DNA of 40,728 nucleotides, from contig CACMRY010000005.1 in NCBI GenBank assembly GCA_902616205.1, positions 1 to 40,728 on the forward strand. The letters run 5' to 3'. Each line of letters begins with the position of its first letter. The stretch's first letter is position 1. Positions 24,200-32,521 of this stretch are shown piece by piece. The notes beneath the pieces were generated by a model. That model made no database searches. It was not told where the DNA came from and worked only from the letters and a program-made list of their open reading frames with translations. The translations under genes and the position numbers were made by a program. Source of the DNA: an uncultured Pelagibacteraceae bacterium. Lineage in GTDB: Bacteria > Pseudomonadota > Alphaproteobacteria > Pelagibacterales > Pelagibacteraceae.

Positions 24200-25081
24200 A
24201 TGGTCAAAAAAATAAAAATTGGTTTAATACAAAGTAAATCTTTAGGAACAATTGAATCTAATATTGATTTAGCAATAAAAAATATAAAAAAAGCTGCAAA
24301 AAAAAAGGCGAAAATAATTTGTCTACCAGAACTTTTTTTGAATAATTATTTTTGTCAAACAGAAAGCCATTCTAACTTTAAATTGGCAGAAAAAATTCCA
24401 GGAAAGACTTCTAGAATTTTTTGTAAACTAGCAAAAGAGCTTCGTATTGTTTTAAATATTACGATGTTCGAAAAAAGAACATCAGGTTTCTATCATAACA
24501 CTAGTATCATTATCAGTGAAAATGGGAATATTTTATCTAAATATCGTAAGATGCATATACCTGATGATCCAGGATATTATGAAAAATTTTATTTTAGTCC
24601 TGGTGACCTTGGTTTCAAAAGTGTAAAAACCAAATTTGGAAAAATAGGTCCACTGATATGTTGGGATCAGTGGTTTCCCGAGGCAGCAAGGTTAACAGCT
24701 TTAAAAGGAGCACAGATTATTTTTTTTCCTACAGCAATTGGATGGCATCCAAAAGAGAAAAACAAATATGGTAAATCTCAATTAGACTCATGGATCACTA
24801 TGCAGAAATCACATGCTATTGCGAATGGAACTTATGTAGCTGCTGTCAATAGAGTTGGAATTGAAAGTAAAGGAAAGAGGAAAATTGAATTTTGGGGCAA
24901 TTCAATGTTGATAGATCCAAGCGGTAAAGTCATTGCAAAAGCAGGGGATAAAAAACAAGATATTTTAGTTTGTGAAGTTGACTACAAAAAAATTGATACT
25001 TCTAGACAACATTGGCCTTTTTTAAGAGATAGAAGAACCGAATATTACAAAGATATTCTCAAAAACCCTGAAGATGAGTAA
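24200..25081 (+). CDS. aguB: N-carbamoylputrescine amidase
   Basis: A nitrilase-superfamily hydrolase that converts N-carbamoylputrescine to putrescine, CO2 and ammonia. The Glu-Lys-Cys triad is visible: E44 in CLPELFLNNYF, K117 or nearby in SKYRKMHIPDDPGYYEKFYF, and C154 in LICWDQWFPEAAR, all in the form typical of AguB. The full 293-residue length is normal. It begins three bases after the previous stop, and its end overlaps aguA by eight bases, so the two steps from agmatine are coupled. Confidence 0.92.
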   Translation: MVKKIKIGLIQSKSLGTIESNIDLAIKNIKKAAKKKAKIICLPELFLNNYFCQTESHSNFKLAEKIPGKTSRIFCKLAKELRIVLNITMFEKRTSGFYHNTSIIISENGNILSKYRKMHIPDDPGYYEKFYFSPGDLGFKSVKTKFGKIGPLICWDQWFPEAARLTALKGAQIIFFPTAIGWHPKEKNKYGKSQLDSWITMQKSHAIANGTYVAAVNRVGIESKGKRKIEFWGNSMLIDPSGKVIAKAGDKKQDILVCEVDYKKIDTSRQHWPFLRDRRTEYYKDILKNPEDE

Positions 25082-26138
25082 AAGAATAAATGAATTTAGA
25101 ATGCCAGCAGAATGGGAGCCTCAAAAATCTGTTTGGATTTCCTGGCCTCATAATAGAAATGATTGGCCTGGAATGTTTGAGAAAATTCCAAATGTAGTTG
25201 GAAAAATAATAAAATATTTAGCTAATCATCAAAGAATTGATTTACTAGTCAATACTAACAAAAGTATGGATGAGGCTAGAAAACAATTAACAAGGACAGG
25301 TTGTAAGTTATCTAATATAAAATTTCATAAAATAAAAACTGACAGACTTTGGTTAAGGGACTCAGGACCAATTTTTTTAATCAATAAAAAAATAAGAAAA
25401 AAAATAATGCTTAATTTTAAATTCACAGCTTGGTCAAAATATAAGAATTTCAGAAATGATAACAAAATCAATTATAAAATTAGTAAATATTTAAATATTA
25501 AAAGTATTTTGCCTAAAAAAATTAATTCAAAAAAGTTTGAAAAAGTAGTTATGGAGGGAGGTGCTTTTGATACTAATGGATCAGGCTCTATATTGCTGAC
25601 AAAAGAATGCTTATTAAGTAGAAAACAAGAGAGAAATAAGGGTTTCAAAAAAAGTGACTATGAAAGTTTATTTTCAAAGTATTTAAATACTAAAAACTTC
25701 ATTTGGCTAAATAAAGGAATTGTTGGAGATGATACCCATGGTCATATAGATGATATTGCAAGATTTGTCTCTAAAACGACAATTATGATAGCTGATGAAA
25801 ACAACAAATTAGACAAAAACTATAAGACTCTTAAAGAAAATATAAGAATACTTAGAAAAAGTTACGACGAAAATGGAAAAAAATTTAAAATCATTAAGAT
25901 CCCTATGCCAAGTCCAATTTTTATTCAAAAAACTCGAGTACCAGCAAGTTATTTAAATTTCTTCATAAGCAACAAAACAGTCTTAGTTCCGATATTTAAT
26001 GTAAAAGAAGATAAAAAGGTATTGAAGATATTTAGAAAATTTTTTACAAAAAGAAAAGTTATTGCTGTCGATTGTAGTGATTTAATTTGGGGTTTTGGAG
26101 CAATTCATTGTATGACTCAACAAGAGCCAATAATTTAA
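25074..26138 (+). CDS. aguA: Agmatine deiminase
   Basis: Converts agmatine to N-carbamoylputrescine and ammonia. The 354-residue protein has the PAEWEPQKSVWISWPHN opening, RLWLRDSGPIF, MEGGAFDTNG, DDTHGHIDDIARF and the C-terminal GAIHCMTQQEP with nucleophile C346. These are the full set of guanidino-modifying enzyme residues. It ends the polyamine operon and its stop is one base before the stop of the converging queuosine transporter gene. Several long Lys/Asn-rich segments reflect base composition. Confidence 0.93.
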   Translation: MSKRINEFRMPAEWEPQKSVWISWPHNRNDWPGMFEKIPNVVGKIIKYLANHQRIDLLVNTNKSMDEARKQLTRTGCKLSNIKFHKIKTDRLWLRDSGPIFLINKKIRKKIMLNFKFTAWSKYKNFRNDNKINYKISKYLNIKSILPKKINSKKFEKVVMEGGAFDTNGSGSILLTKECLLSRKQERNKGFKKSDYESLFSKYLNTKNFIWLNKGIVGDDTHGHIDDIARFVSKTTIMIADENNKLDKNYKTLKENIRILRKSYDENGKKFKIIKIPMPSPIFIQKTRVPASYLNFFISNKTVLVPIFNVKEDKKVLKIFRKFFTKRKVIAVDCSDLIWGFGAIHCMTQQEPII

Positions 26139-26139
26139 A

Positions 26140-26688
26140 TTAAGCAGCTTTTAGAGTGCCTAATAATAATCTAAAAGGTATTAACATCACTAAAGCTACA
26201 AAAATCTTTACTGCTAAATCTCCTAAAGAGAGTGTAACCCAAGGAATTCCAGTTCCATAAAATGAAATTGAGAAGAATAAAAATGTATCTACTGTTGATC
26301 CTATTAATGAGGATATAAGTGGAGCAACAAACCATTTTTTTTGTCTTAATTGATCAAAAATTTGTACATCAAGTAATTGGGCAATAATAAAAGCTGTACC
26401 TGAACCTATTGCAATTCTTACTGAAATTAAATCTGCAAAATTTGTTGAAAATATTAAAGTAAATAAAATGCCAATTGTAAATCCAATATAAACAATTTTT
26501 CTAGCAACTATTTTGCCAAACGATCTGTTAGCTAAATCAGTTATTAAAAATGCAATTGGGTAACTAAAAGCACCATATGTCAGTATGTCTTGAAGACCAT
26601 AATATTTGATTGGAAACTGAACTAGATAATTAGATGCTAAAACAACTAATCCCATTAAGAATGAGAGTGATAAAAAAACTTTATTCAT
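26140..26688 (-). CDS. Queuosine-precursor transporter, YhhQ/VUT family
   Basis: A 182-residue membrane protein with about five or six hydrophobic segments. The YPIAFLITDLANRSFGK and VRIAIGSGTAFIIAQLLDVQIFD segments are characteristic of the YhhQ family, shown in E. coli to import preQ0/preQ1 for tRNA queuosine. Its start overlaps the rpmB stop by one base (TAATG). No preQ1 riboswitch can fit in the 43-base region upstream of rpmB. The precise ligand is inferred from the family. Confidence 0.82.
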   Translation of the reverse strand: MNKVFLSLSFLMGLVVLASNYLVQFPIKYYGLQDILTYGAFSYPIAFLITDLANRSFGKIVARKIVYIGFTIGILFTLIFSTNFADLISVRIAIGSGTAFIIAQLLDVQIFDQLRQKKWFVAPLISSLIGSTVDTFLFFSISFYGTGIPWVTLSLGDLAVKIFVALVMLIPFRLLLGTLKAA

Positions 26689-26969
26689 TAAGCTGACTTA
26701 GATAATAAAGATTTTTTCAGTTTTTTTAGCCTTAAAGACAAATCTCTTGCTTTTGCTGATTTTAAGAAGTTATCAAAGCTACCTTTCTTATCAACTGATC
26801 TCACACCTGCATTAGAAACAGTGAGCTTCATAGACTTTTTTAACATTTCACTTTTAAATTTTACCTTTTTTAAATTAGGTAAAAATCTTCTTTTAGTCTT
26901 GTTGTTAGCATGGCTAACGTTGTGACCTTTAAGAGGCATTTTTCCTGTAAGTTCACATTTTTTTGTCAT
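26688..26969 (-). CDS. rpmB: Ribosomal protein L28
   Basis: A 93-residue basic protein of the large ribosomal subunit. The opening [30 protein letters not shown] is the L28 signature, and it has the longer C-terminus typical of alphaproteobacteria. It heads a two-gene unit with the queuosine transporter. A good promoter lies in the gap after pyrD, with almost no leader. Confidence 0.95.
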   Translation of the reverse strand: MTKKCELTGKMPLKGHNVSHANNKTKRRFLPNLKKVKFKSEMLKKSMKLTVSNAGVRSVDKKGSFDNFLKSAKARDLSLRLKKLKKSLLSKSA

Positions 26970-26981
26970 AAAAATTATGCT

Positions 26982-27010
26982 TGTATAAGATTAATGAGTT
27001 AATCCGTCAA
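26982..27010 (-). promoter_or_regulatory. Promoter of rpmB
   Basis: On the minus strand, TTGACG (27010-27005) and TATACA (26987-26982) are 17 bases apart. The start would be near 26975, about six bases before the ATG, so the transcript is nearly leaderless. The -35 box begins just after the stop codon of pyrD. Confidence 0.6.
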
Positions 27011-27012
27011 TA

Positions 27013-28053
27013 TCAATTTTTTGATCCTATTATCTCTGAAATATTTTTAATGCCATCTTTTGTGAGTATTTCGATTAATTCCTTACTTATTTTATTAGCT
27101 ATATCTGGTCCTCTATATACCATGCCAGTATAAAGTTGAATTAAAGATGCTCCACGAATTATTTTTTCGTAAGCTCCCTTACCTGTGCTTACTCCTCCAA
27201 CACCTATAATTTTAATTTTATTTTTTAGGTTGTTAAAAAATAAATTAATTAGTTCATTCGATTTATTTTCTATTGGGGCTCCTGAAAGCCCGCCCTTTTC
27301 TAGTTTATTTATATTTTTAAGATTATCCCTATTTTTTTCGGAGGTATTCGATACGATTAAAATTTCTATAGAATGTTTAACCAATGACTCACAAATTTTA
27401 TCAATTGAATTAAAATTTATATCTGGTGAAATTTTTACAGCTATAGGTAAATTGGATTGTAATTTCTTTTTTTCTTTTTGAATTTCAGATAATAAATTGT
27501 TCATTTCCTCTTGATTATGAAAATTTCTTAAATTTTCTGTATTAGGAGAAGAAATATTTATTGTGATATAATCTGCAACTGAAATAAATTTTCTAAAACA
27601 TTTTACATAATCCTGAATTCTATTATCACTTGTTTTATTTGGGCCTATATTAACTCCCAATAGACCGTATGGTTTATTACTTTCAATTCTTTTATAAATT
27701 TCCTCTGAACCTGAATTATTAAATCCTAATCTATTGATTAGAGCCTCATCCTCCTCGAGTCTGAATACTCTCGGTTTTGGATTTCCATACTGTGGTTCAG
27801 GTGTAATAGTGCCAACCTCAACAAAACCAAAACCTAGGTTAAATAATGGATTATATACCTCCGCATTTTTATCAAAACCTGCTGCAACTCCTATTGGGTT
27901 TTCAAGAATTTTATTAAATATTGATGTTTCTAAAACAGTTTTATTTTTAATTTTCTTTTTTGGCAAAGAGTTTAGCTTAAGAGTTTTAATTGCTAAAGAA
28001 TGTGCTACTTCAGGACTAAATTTGAAAATTAAAGGTCTTATTTTATTAAACAT
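27013..28053 (-). CDS. pyrD: Dihydroorotate dehydrogenase (quinone), class 2
   Basis: The membrane-associated flavoenzyme of pyrimidine synthesis that oxidises dihydroorotate to orotate and passes electrons to quinone. The 346 residues include the class 2 N-terminal helix region (MFNKIRPLIFKFSPEVAH), the FMN-binding PIGVAAGFDKNAE (53-65), the catalytic-serine segment INISSPNTENL (165-175) and IGVGGVSTG near the end. Length is normal. The gene overlaps the end of lysS by eight bases. Confidence 0.95.
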   Translation of the reverse strand: MFNKIRPLIFKFSPEVAHSLAIKTLKLNSLPKKKIKNKTVLETSIFNKILENPIGVAAGFDKNAEVYNPLFNLGFGFVEVGTITPEPQYGNPKPRVFRLEEDEALINRLGFNNSGSEEIYKRIESNKPYGLLGVNIGPNKTSDNRIQDYVKCFRKFISVADYITINISSPNTENLRNFHNQEEMNNLLSEIQKEKKKLQSNLPIAVKISPDINFNSIDKICESLVKHSIEILIVSNTSEKNRDNLKNINKLEKGGLSGAPIENKSNELINLFFNNLKNKIKIIGVGGVSTGKGAYEKIIRGASLIQLYTGMVYRGPDIANKISKELIEILTKDGIKNISEIIGSKN

Positions 28054-29614
28054 TATTTAATTTATTTTTGATAAGTTGTTTAGTTTCTTGCACTCCAAAA
28101 AAACTAATAAAGAAACCCATTCTAGGTCCATTCTCATCACCGAAAACAACTTCATAAATAAGTTTAAACCAATCTCTTAGATTTTCTTTGTAACCATTTT
28201 CTTTTCCAACTGTAAATATATTTGTCTGAAGTTCTTCAGGAGCCATATCATCATTACAATTATCAAGTGACTTTATTAGTGCATTTAACGCATCTTTTTC
28301 ATTTTCATTGGGTGTTTTGTAAACCTTTTTAGTTTTTATAACATCATTAAAATATTTAATTGCATAATTTATTAGATTATCAAAAATTGGATGCTCGTCC
28401 TCTTTGATATCATGCTTATACTTTTTGACAAATTTCCAAAGTAGTTTTTTGTTATCTGCATTGCTTGTCTCAACCAAATTTAGCAACATAGAAAATGACA
28501 TTATAATTTTTTCATTTGGAATTTTTCCATTATGAACATGCCAAACTGGATTCATTAATTTTTCAAGATCGCTTTGATTTTTACCTTTTTCTATAAACTC
28601 TAAATATTCATCCATAGCTTTAGGAACAACCTCTCTATAAAGTTTTTTTGCTCTTTTAGGGTTTTGATACATATAAAGTGATAAACTTTGAGGAGAAGCA
28701 TACTCTAGCCATTGGTCTATAGTTACTCCATTTCCTTTTGATTTTGAAATTTTCTCTCCTTTTTCATCTAGAAATAATTCATATGCAAAACCTGAGGGAT
28801 TAGGTTTACCAAGTAATCTTATAATTTTTGTTGATAAGATTGCACTCTCAATTAGATCTTTTCCATACATCTCAAAATCAACATCAAGTGCATACCATCT
28901 CATAGCCCAGTCTACCTTCCATTGTAATTTACAATCACCATTTAAAATACTCTTTTCTAAATCTGTTCCATTGTTATCAAACAAAACCTTAGAATTACTC
29001 TCGTCGATTTCTTTAATTGGTATTTCTAAGACAGCTCCTGATCTTGGGCAGATAGGCAAAAAAGGTGAATAAGTTTGCTGCCTCTCTTTACCTAAAGTTG
29101 GTAAAATAATATTCATTATACCTTTATAATTACTTAATATTAATTTGAGAGTTTCATTAAACTTTCCAGATTTATAAAGCTCAGTTGAACTTTTAAAAGA
29201 ATATTTAAACCCAAACTTATTTAAAAAATCTTTTAACATTTCATTATTATGTTCTCCAAAACTATTAAATTTACCGAAAGGATCTGGAACAACTGTTAAG
29301 GGTTTATGTAAGTTAGCATTTAAAATTTCTTGGTTTGGTACATTCTCTGGGACTTTTCTCAAACCATCCATGTCATCTGAAAAAGTAATTATCTCTTTAG
29401 GAAGGTCAGTTAAATGATTTAGGGCATTGACTATCATTGATGTTCTTGCAACTTCACCGAATGTTCCAATATGAGGTAAACCGCTTGGGCCATAACCCGT
29501 TTGTAGAGTTATTTTTCCCTTACTCTCTATATTTTTCTTTCTCTCTCTTATGATTTTTTTTGCTTCTACAAATGGCCATGCATTTGTTTTATCAATATTT
29601 ATTTTATCAATCAT
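28046..29614 (-). CDS. lysS: Lysyl-tRNA synthetase, class I
   Basis: Charges tRNA-Lys with lysine. It is the class I form found in archaea and some bacteria including many alphaproteobacteria, not the usual class II enzyme. In 522 residues it shows the HIGH-like motif GLPHIGT (45-51), TYSPFLPICPRSG, WAMRWYALDVDFEMYGKDLI and the KMSKS-like motif KISKSKGNG near 287-295, with a helical C-terminal anticodon region. It is divergent from trkH and overlaps pyrD. Confidence 0.93.
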   Translation of the reverse strand: MIDKINIDKTNAWPFVEAKKIIRERKKNIESKGKITLQTGYGPSGLPHIGTFGEVARTSMIVNALNHLTDLPKEIITFSDDMDGLRKVPENVPNQEILNANLHKPLTVVPDPFGKFNSFGEHNNEMLKDFLNKFGFKYSFKSSTELYKSGKFNETLKLILSNYKGIMNIILPTLGKERQQTYSPFLPICPRSGAVLEIPIKEIDESNSKVLFDNNGTDLEKSILNGDCKLQWKVDWAMRWYALDVDFEMYGKDLIESAILSTKIIRLLGKPNPSGFAYELFLDEKGEKISKSKGNGVTIDQWLEYASPQSLSLYMYQNPKRAKKLYREVVPKAMDEYLEFIEKGKNQSDLEKLMNPVWHVHNGKIPNEKIIMSFSMLLNLVETSNADNKKLLWKFVKKYKHDIKEDEHPIFDNLINYAIKYFNDVIKTKKVYKTPNENEKDALNALIKSLDNCNDDMAPEELQTNIFTVGKENGYKENLRDWFKLIYEVVFGDENGPRMGFFISFFGVQETKQLIKNKLNNV

Positions 29615-29649
29615 ATAAATGCAAAATACTCAAAAATAACGTATTTAAT

Positions 29650-29664
29650 AACTCTTATAGAGTT
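29650..29664. repeat. Palindrome AACTCT-TAT-AGAGTT between lysS and trkH
   Basis: Perfect 6-base arms around TAT in the 85-base divergent intergenic region. On the minus strand it contains TATAAG, a possible -10 for lysS; its right end adjoins TTGAAA, a possible -35 for trkH. It could be an operator or a small hairpin. Confidence 0.45.
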
Positions 29665-29686
29665 GAAATTTATTTACCATAAAATA

Positions 29687-29713
29687 ATGTCCAATCAAAA
29701 TGTCCAATTATAA
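29687..29713 (+). repeat. 13-base tandem duplication creating a decoy start before trkH
   Basis: ATGTCCAAT occurs at 29687 and again at 29700. The second ATG is the trkH start; the first is out of frame and opens an eight-codon reading frame (MSNQNVQL) that stops at 29713, inside trkH. Neither has a Shine-Dalgarno. Confidence 0.6.
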
Positions 29714-31148
29714 AACCGTTTTTTTTATACTCGGTGTTTTACAAATTATTTTAGGATTATCTATGATTGTGCCTATTATAGCGCAATTTTATTATAATCA
29801 AGTAGACTCTGGTTTTATTGGATCTGGCTTAGTTTCGATAATTTTTGGAGTTCTATTTTTTTTATCTAACTTAGATTACGAAAAAAAATTAACTTTACCT
29901 CAAGCATTTCTTTTAACGGCACTATCATGGTTAAGTATTGCAATATTTGGCTCTTTACCATTTGTTTTCTCAGATTTAAGTCTTTCATTCACAAATGCAT
30001 TTTTTGAAAGTATGTCAGGAATCACAACTACTGGCTCAACTATACTGACAAATCTCAATGAAACACCAAAAGCAATCTTATTATGGAGAGCAATGCTTCA
30101 ATGGTTGGGGGGAATTGGAATCATTGTAATGGCAATTACTTTAATGCCAATAATGAATATTGGAGGTATGCAATTATTTGTTATATCAAATACCCATACC
30201 CCAGAAAAAATATTACCTAAGTCTAAAGAAATTTCTATCAGATTAATTGTTATATACTCATCACTAACTTTGGTGTGCGCTTTCTTTTATAAAATTTTTG
30301 GAATGAGTTTTTTTGATAGCATTGTCCATTCAATGACAACTATAGCAACTGGAGGATTTTCCAATTACAACGAATCTATCGGTTATTTTGATAGTGGATT
30401 TATTGAACTAACAGCTATTATCTTTATAATTCTCGGAAGTGTGCCATTTATTGCTTATATTAAATATTTGGGAGGTGATAAAAAAATATTTATTAGCGAT
30501 ACCCAAATAAAAACTTTTATAAAAATCTTAATTTTTTCTATTTTTATAATTTTTCTTTACCTATCTGTGAAAAATCAGAGCATATTTGAAATAAACTTCA
30601 GAGAAGTATCTTTCAATGTTGTTTCAATTTTAACTGGAACTGGATATGTAACAAATGATTTTAGTAAATGGGGTCAGTTTCCACTTATTTATTTCTTAAT
30701 ATTAATGTTTATAGGTGGTTGCGCTGGATCTACTGCTTGCGGTATTAAAATATTTAGGGTTCAAATACTTTATCAATTTATATCAAATCAATTAAAGAGA
30801 ATTATTTATCCAAGAGGAATATTTAATATTAAATACGATAAAAATAATGTTGATGAAAAATTTATGGCATCAATTATTTCTTTCATATTTTTATATATAT
30901 TGATTTTCTTTGTTATTACTGCTTTGCTATCTGTAGATGGTTTAGATTTCATTACAGCTATATCTGCTGCTGCCACATCTATTTCGAATGTTGGACCTGG
31001 ATTAGGCGATGTAATAGGTCCAAATGGAAATTTTTCTTACCTGTCTAATTTTTCAAAATGGATCTTGAGTATAGGAATGATACTAGGAAGGTTGGAACTA
31101 TTTGCTGTACTTGTATTATTTATTCCCTCCTTTTGGAGAAAATACTGA
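29700..31148 (+). CDS. trkH: TrkH-family potassium uptake protein
   Basis: The channel-like membrane subunit of the Trk K+ system. The 482 residues carry the four pore-loop repeats of the family: SGITTTGSTIL (about 104-114), TTIATGGFSN (about 211-220), ILTGTGYVTND (about 309-319) and GGCAGSTACGIKIFR (about 339-353), each providing a filter glycine. Many membrane segments surround them. The regulatory TrkA subunit is not in this window. The stop overlaps the AmpG start by one base (TGATG). Confidence 0.9.
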   Translation: MSNYKTVFFILGVLQIILGLSMIVPIIAQFYYNQVDSGFIGSGLVSIIFGVLFFLSNLDYEKKLTLPQAFLLTALSWLSIAIFGSLPFVFSDLSLSFTNAFFESMSGITTTGSTILTNLNETPKAILLWRAMLQWLGGIGIIVMAITLMPIMNIGGMQLFVISNTHTPEKILPKSKEISIRLIVIYSSLTLVCAFFYKIFGMSFFDSIVHSMTTIATGGFSNYNESIGYFDSGFIELTAIIFIILGSVPFIAYIKYLGGDKKIFISDTQIKTFIKILIFSIFIIFLYLSVKNQSIFEINFREVSFNVVSILTGTGYVTNDFSKWGQFPLIYFLILMFIGGCAGSTACGIKIFRVQILYQFISNQLKRIIYPRGIFNIKYDKNNVDEKFMASIISFIFLYILIFFVITALLSVDGLDFITAISAAATSISNVGPGLGDVIGPNGNFSYLSNFSKWILSIGMILGRLELFAVLVLFIPSFWRKY

Positions 31149-32521
31149 TGATTAAAAAAGAGGAAAAAATTTCAAATTTATTTAAATATTATTTTGATAT
31201 TCGAATGTTAAGAATATTACTTCTTGGTGCAATAAGTGGTTTTCCATGGGTTTTAATAGGAAGCAGTTTATCTCTATGGCTCAAAGAAGAAGGATTAAGT
31301 AGATCAACAATAGGATGGGCAGGTCTAATATTTGGAGTGTATGCATTCAACTATTTATGGGCACCTTTAATTGATAGGATACAAATTCCTTTTCTAACAA
31401 AAAAAATTGGTCACAGACGCGGCTGGATAGTTTTAATGCAGTTGGTAATTTTAATTTCTTTAATACTTTGGAGTGTTATAAATCCATCTGAAAACCTAGC
31501 GCTACTAATATCTATTGGTCTGGTGATAGCTATAGCCTCATCCACACAAGATATAACAGTTGATGCATTAAGAATTGAGCAAGTTGGAGAAAACGAAAAT
31601 AAGTCTATGGCAGCAGGAGCAGCAATGGCTGTAGTTGGTTGGTGGACTGGTTATAAGCTTGGTGGCGTTGTAGCATTGTTCACTGCAGAATATTTCGAAA
31701 AAATTGGTGTTATTAATTACTGGCAAGCAACTTTTATAGTTATGGGTGTTGTAGTAATTTTAATGAATATCGCACTAATGTTTGTTCATGAAAATAGTTT
31801 TACAGAAAGAGTTTTATCTCAGAAAAAGACAGATGAAATAATTAAAAATAAACTTGGAAATAATAATTTTTTAACAAAAATTTTATCATGGTTGTCAGGC
31901 ACTATAGGAGGTCCAGTAATAAGTTTTTTTAAGAAAAACGGATTTTCAATAGCAATAGGAATTTTAGGATTTGTTTTCTTATTTAAAATTGGGGAAGCTT
32001 TTTTAGGTAGGATGTCTATCGTTTTTTATAAAGAGCTTGGTTTTTCAAAATCAGATATTGCGATATATTCAAAAACACTTGGATGGATTACGACGGTTGT
32101 ATTTACTTTGTTGGGTGGACTGTTTGCAATACGATCTGGAACAGTGAAAACAATGTTTATAGCCGGAGGTTTGATGGCTATAACAAATTTAATGTTTACA
32201 TTTCTAGCTTGGAGTGGAAAATCTGAATTATTATTCGCTGCAGCTGTAATATTAGATGATATTGCAGCTGCATTCGCAACTGTAGCATTTGTAGCATTCA
32301 TATCTTTACTTGTAGATAGAACTTATACAGCTACACAATATGCACTTCTAGCATCTATAGGGACAGCAGGTAGAACTTTGCTAGCATCATCATCAGGATC
32401 ATTAGTTGATTGGTTAAACGGTGATTGGGGAATTTTTTTTATTATTACAGCATTAATGGTTATTCCATCACTAATTTGCTTATGGTTTATAAGAAAAAAA
32501 TTAAAACTCAGTGAAAAATAA
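31148..32521 (+). CDS. ampG: AmpG-like muropeptide permease (MFS, PAT family)
   Basis: A 457-residue inner-membrane transporter with about 12 hydrophobic segments. FDIRMLRILLLGAISGFPW at the start, a SLWLKEEGLSRSTIGWAGL segment, and FNYLWAPLIDRIQIPF match AmpG, which imports GlcNAc-anhydroMurNAc peptides for cell-wall recycling. I use the ATG at 31148, which overlaps the trkH stop; an in-frame ATG at 31058 lies inside trkH and would add an unlikely leader. The adjoining peptidase supports the assignment, as do amgK and murU elsewhere in the window. Confidence 0.82.
   Translation: MIKKEEKISNLFKYYFDIRMLRILLLGAISGFPWVLIGSSLSLWLKEEGLSRSTIGWAGLIFGVYAFNYLWAPLIDRIQIPFLTKKIGHRRGWIVLMQLVILISLILWSVINPSENLALLISIGLVIAIASSTQDITVDALRIEQVGENENKSMAAGAAMAVVGWWTGYKLGGVVALFTAEYFEKIGVINYWQATFIVMGVVVILMNIALMFVHENSFTERVLSQKKTDEIIKNKLGNNNFLTKILSWLSGTIGGPVISFFKKNGFSIAIGILGFVFLFKIGEAFLGRMSIVFYKELGFSKSDIAIYSKTLGWITTVVFTLLGGLFAIRSGTVKTMFIAGGLMAITNLMFTFLAWSGKSELLFAAAVILDDIAAAFATVAFVAFISLLVDRTYTATQYALLASIGTAGRTLLASSSGSLVDWLNGDWGIFFIITALMVIPSLICLWFIRKKLKLSEK

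Noticed and set aside
21978..26138. Recent horizontal transfer of the polyamine operon
   Set aside because: Base and codon use look like the neighbours, with no repeats or mobility genes at the ends.
26970..27012. preQ1 riboswitch controlling the queuosine-precursor transporter
   Set aside because: The region upstream of rpmB is 43 bases and filled by a promoter; no pseudoknot or C-rich loop is visible.
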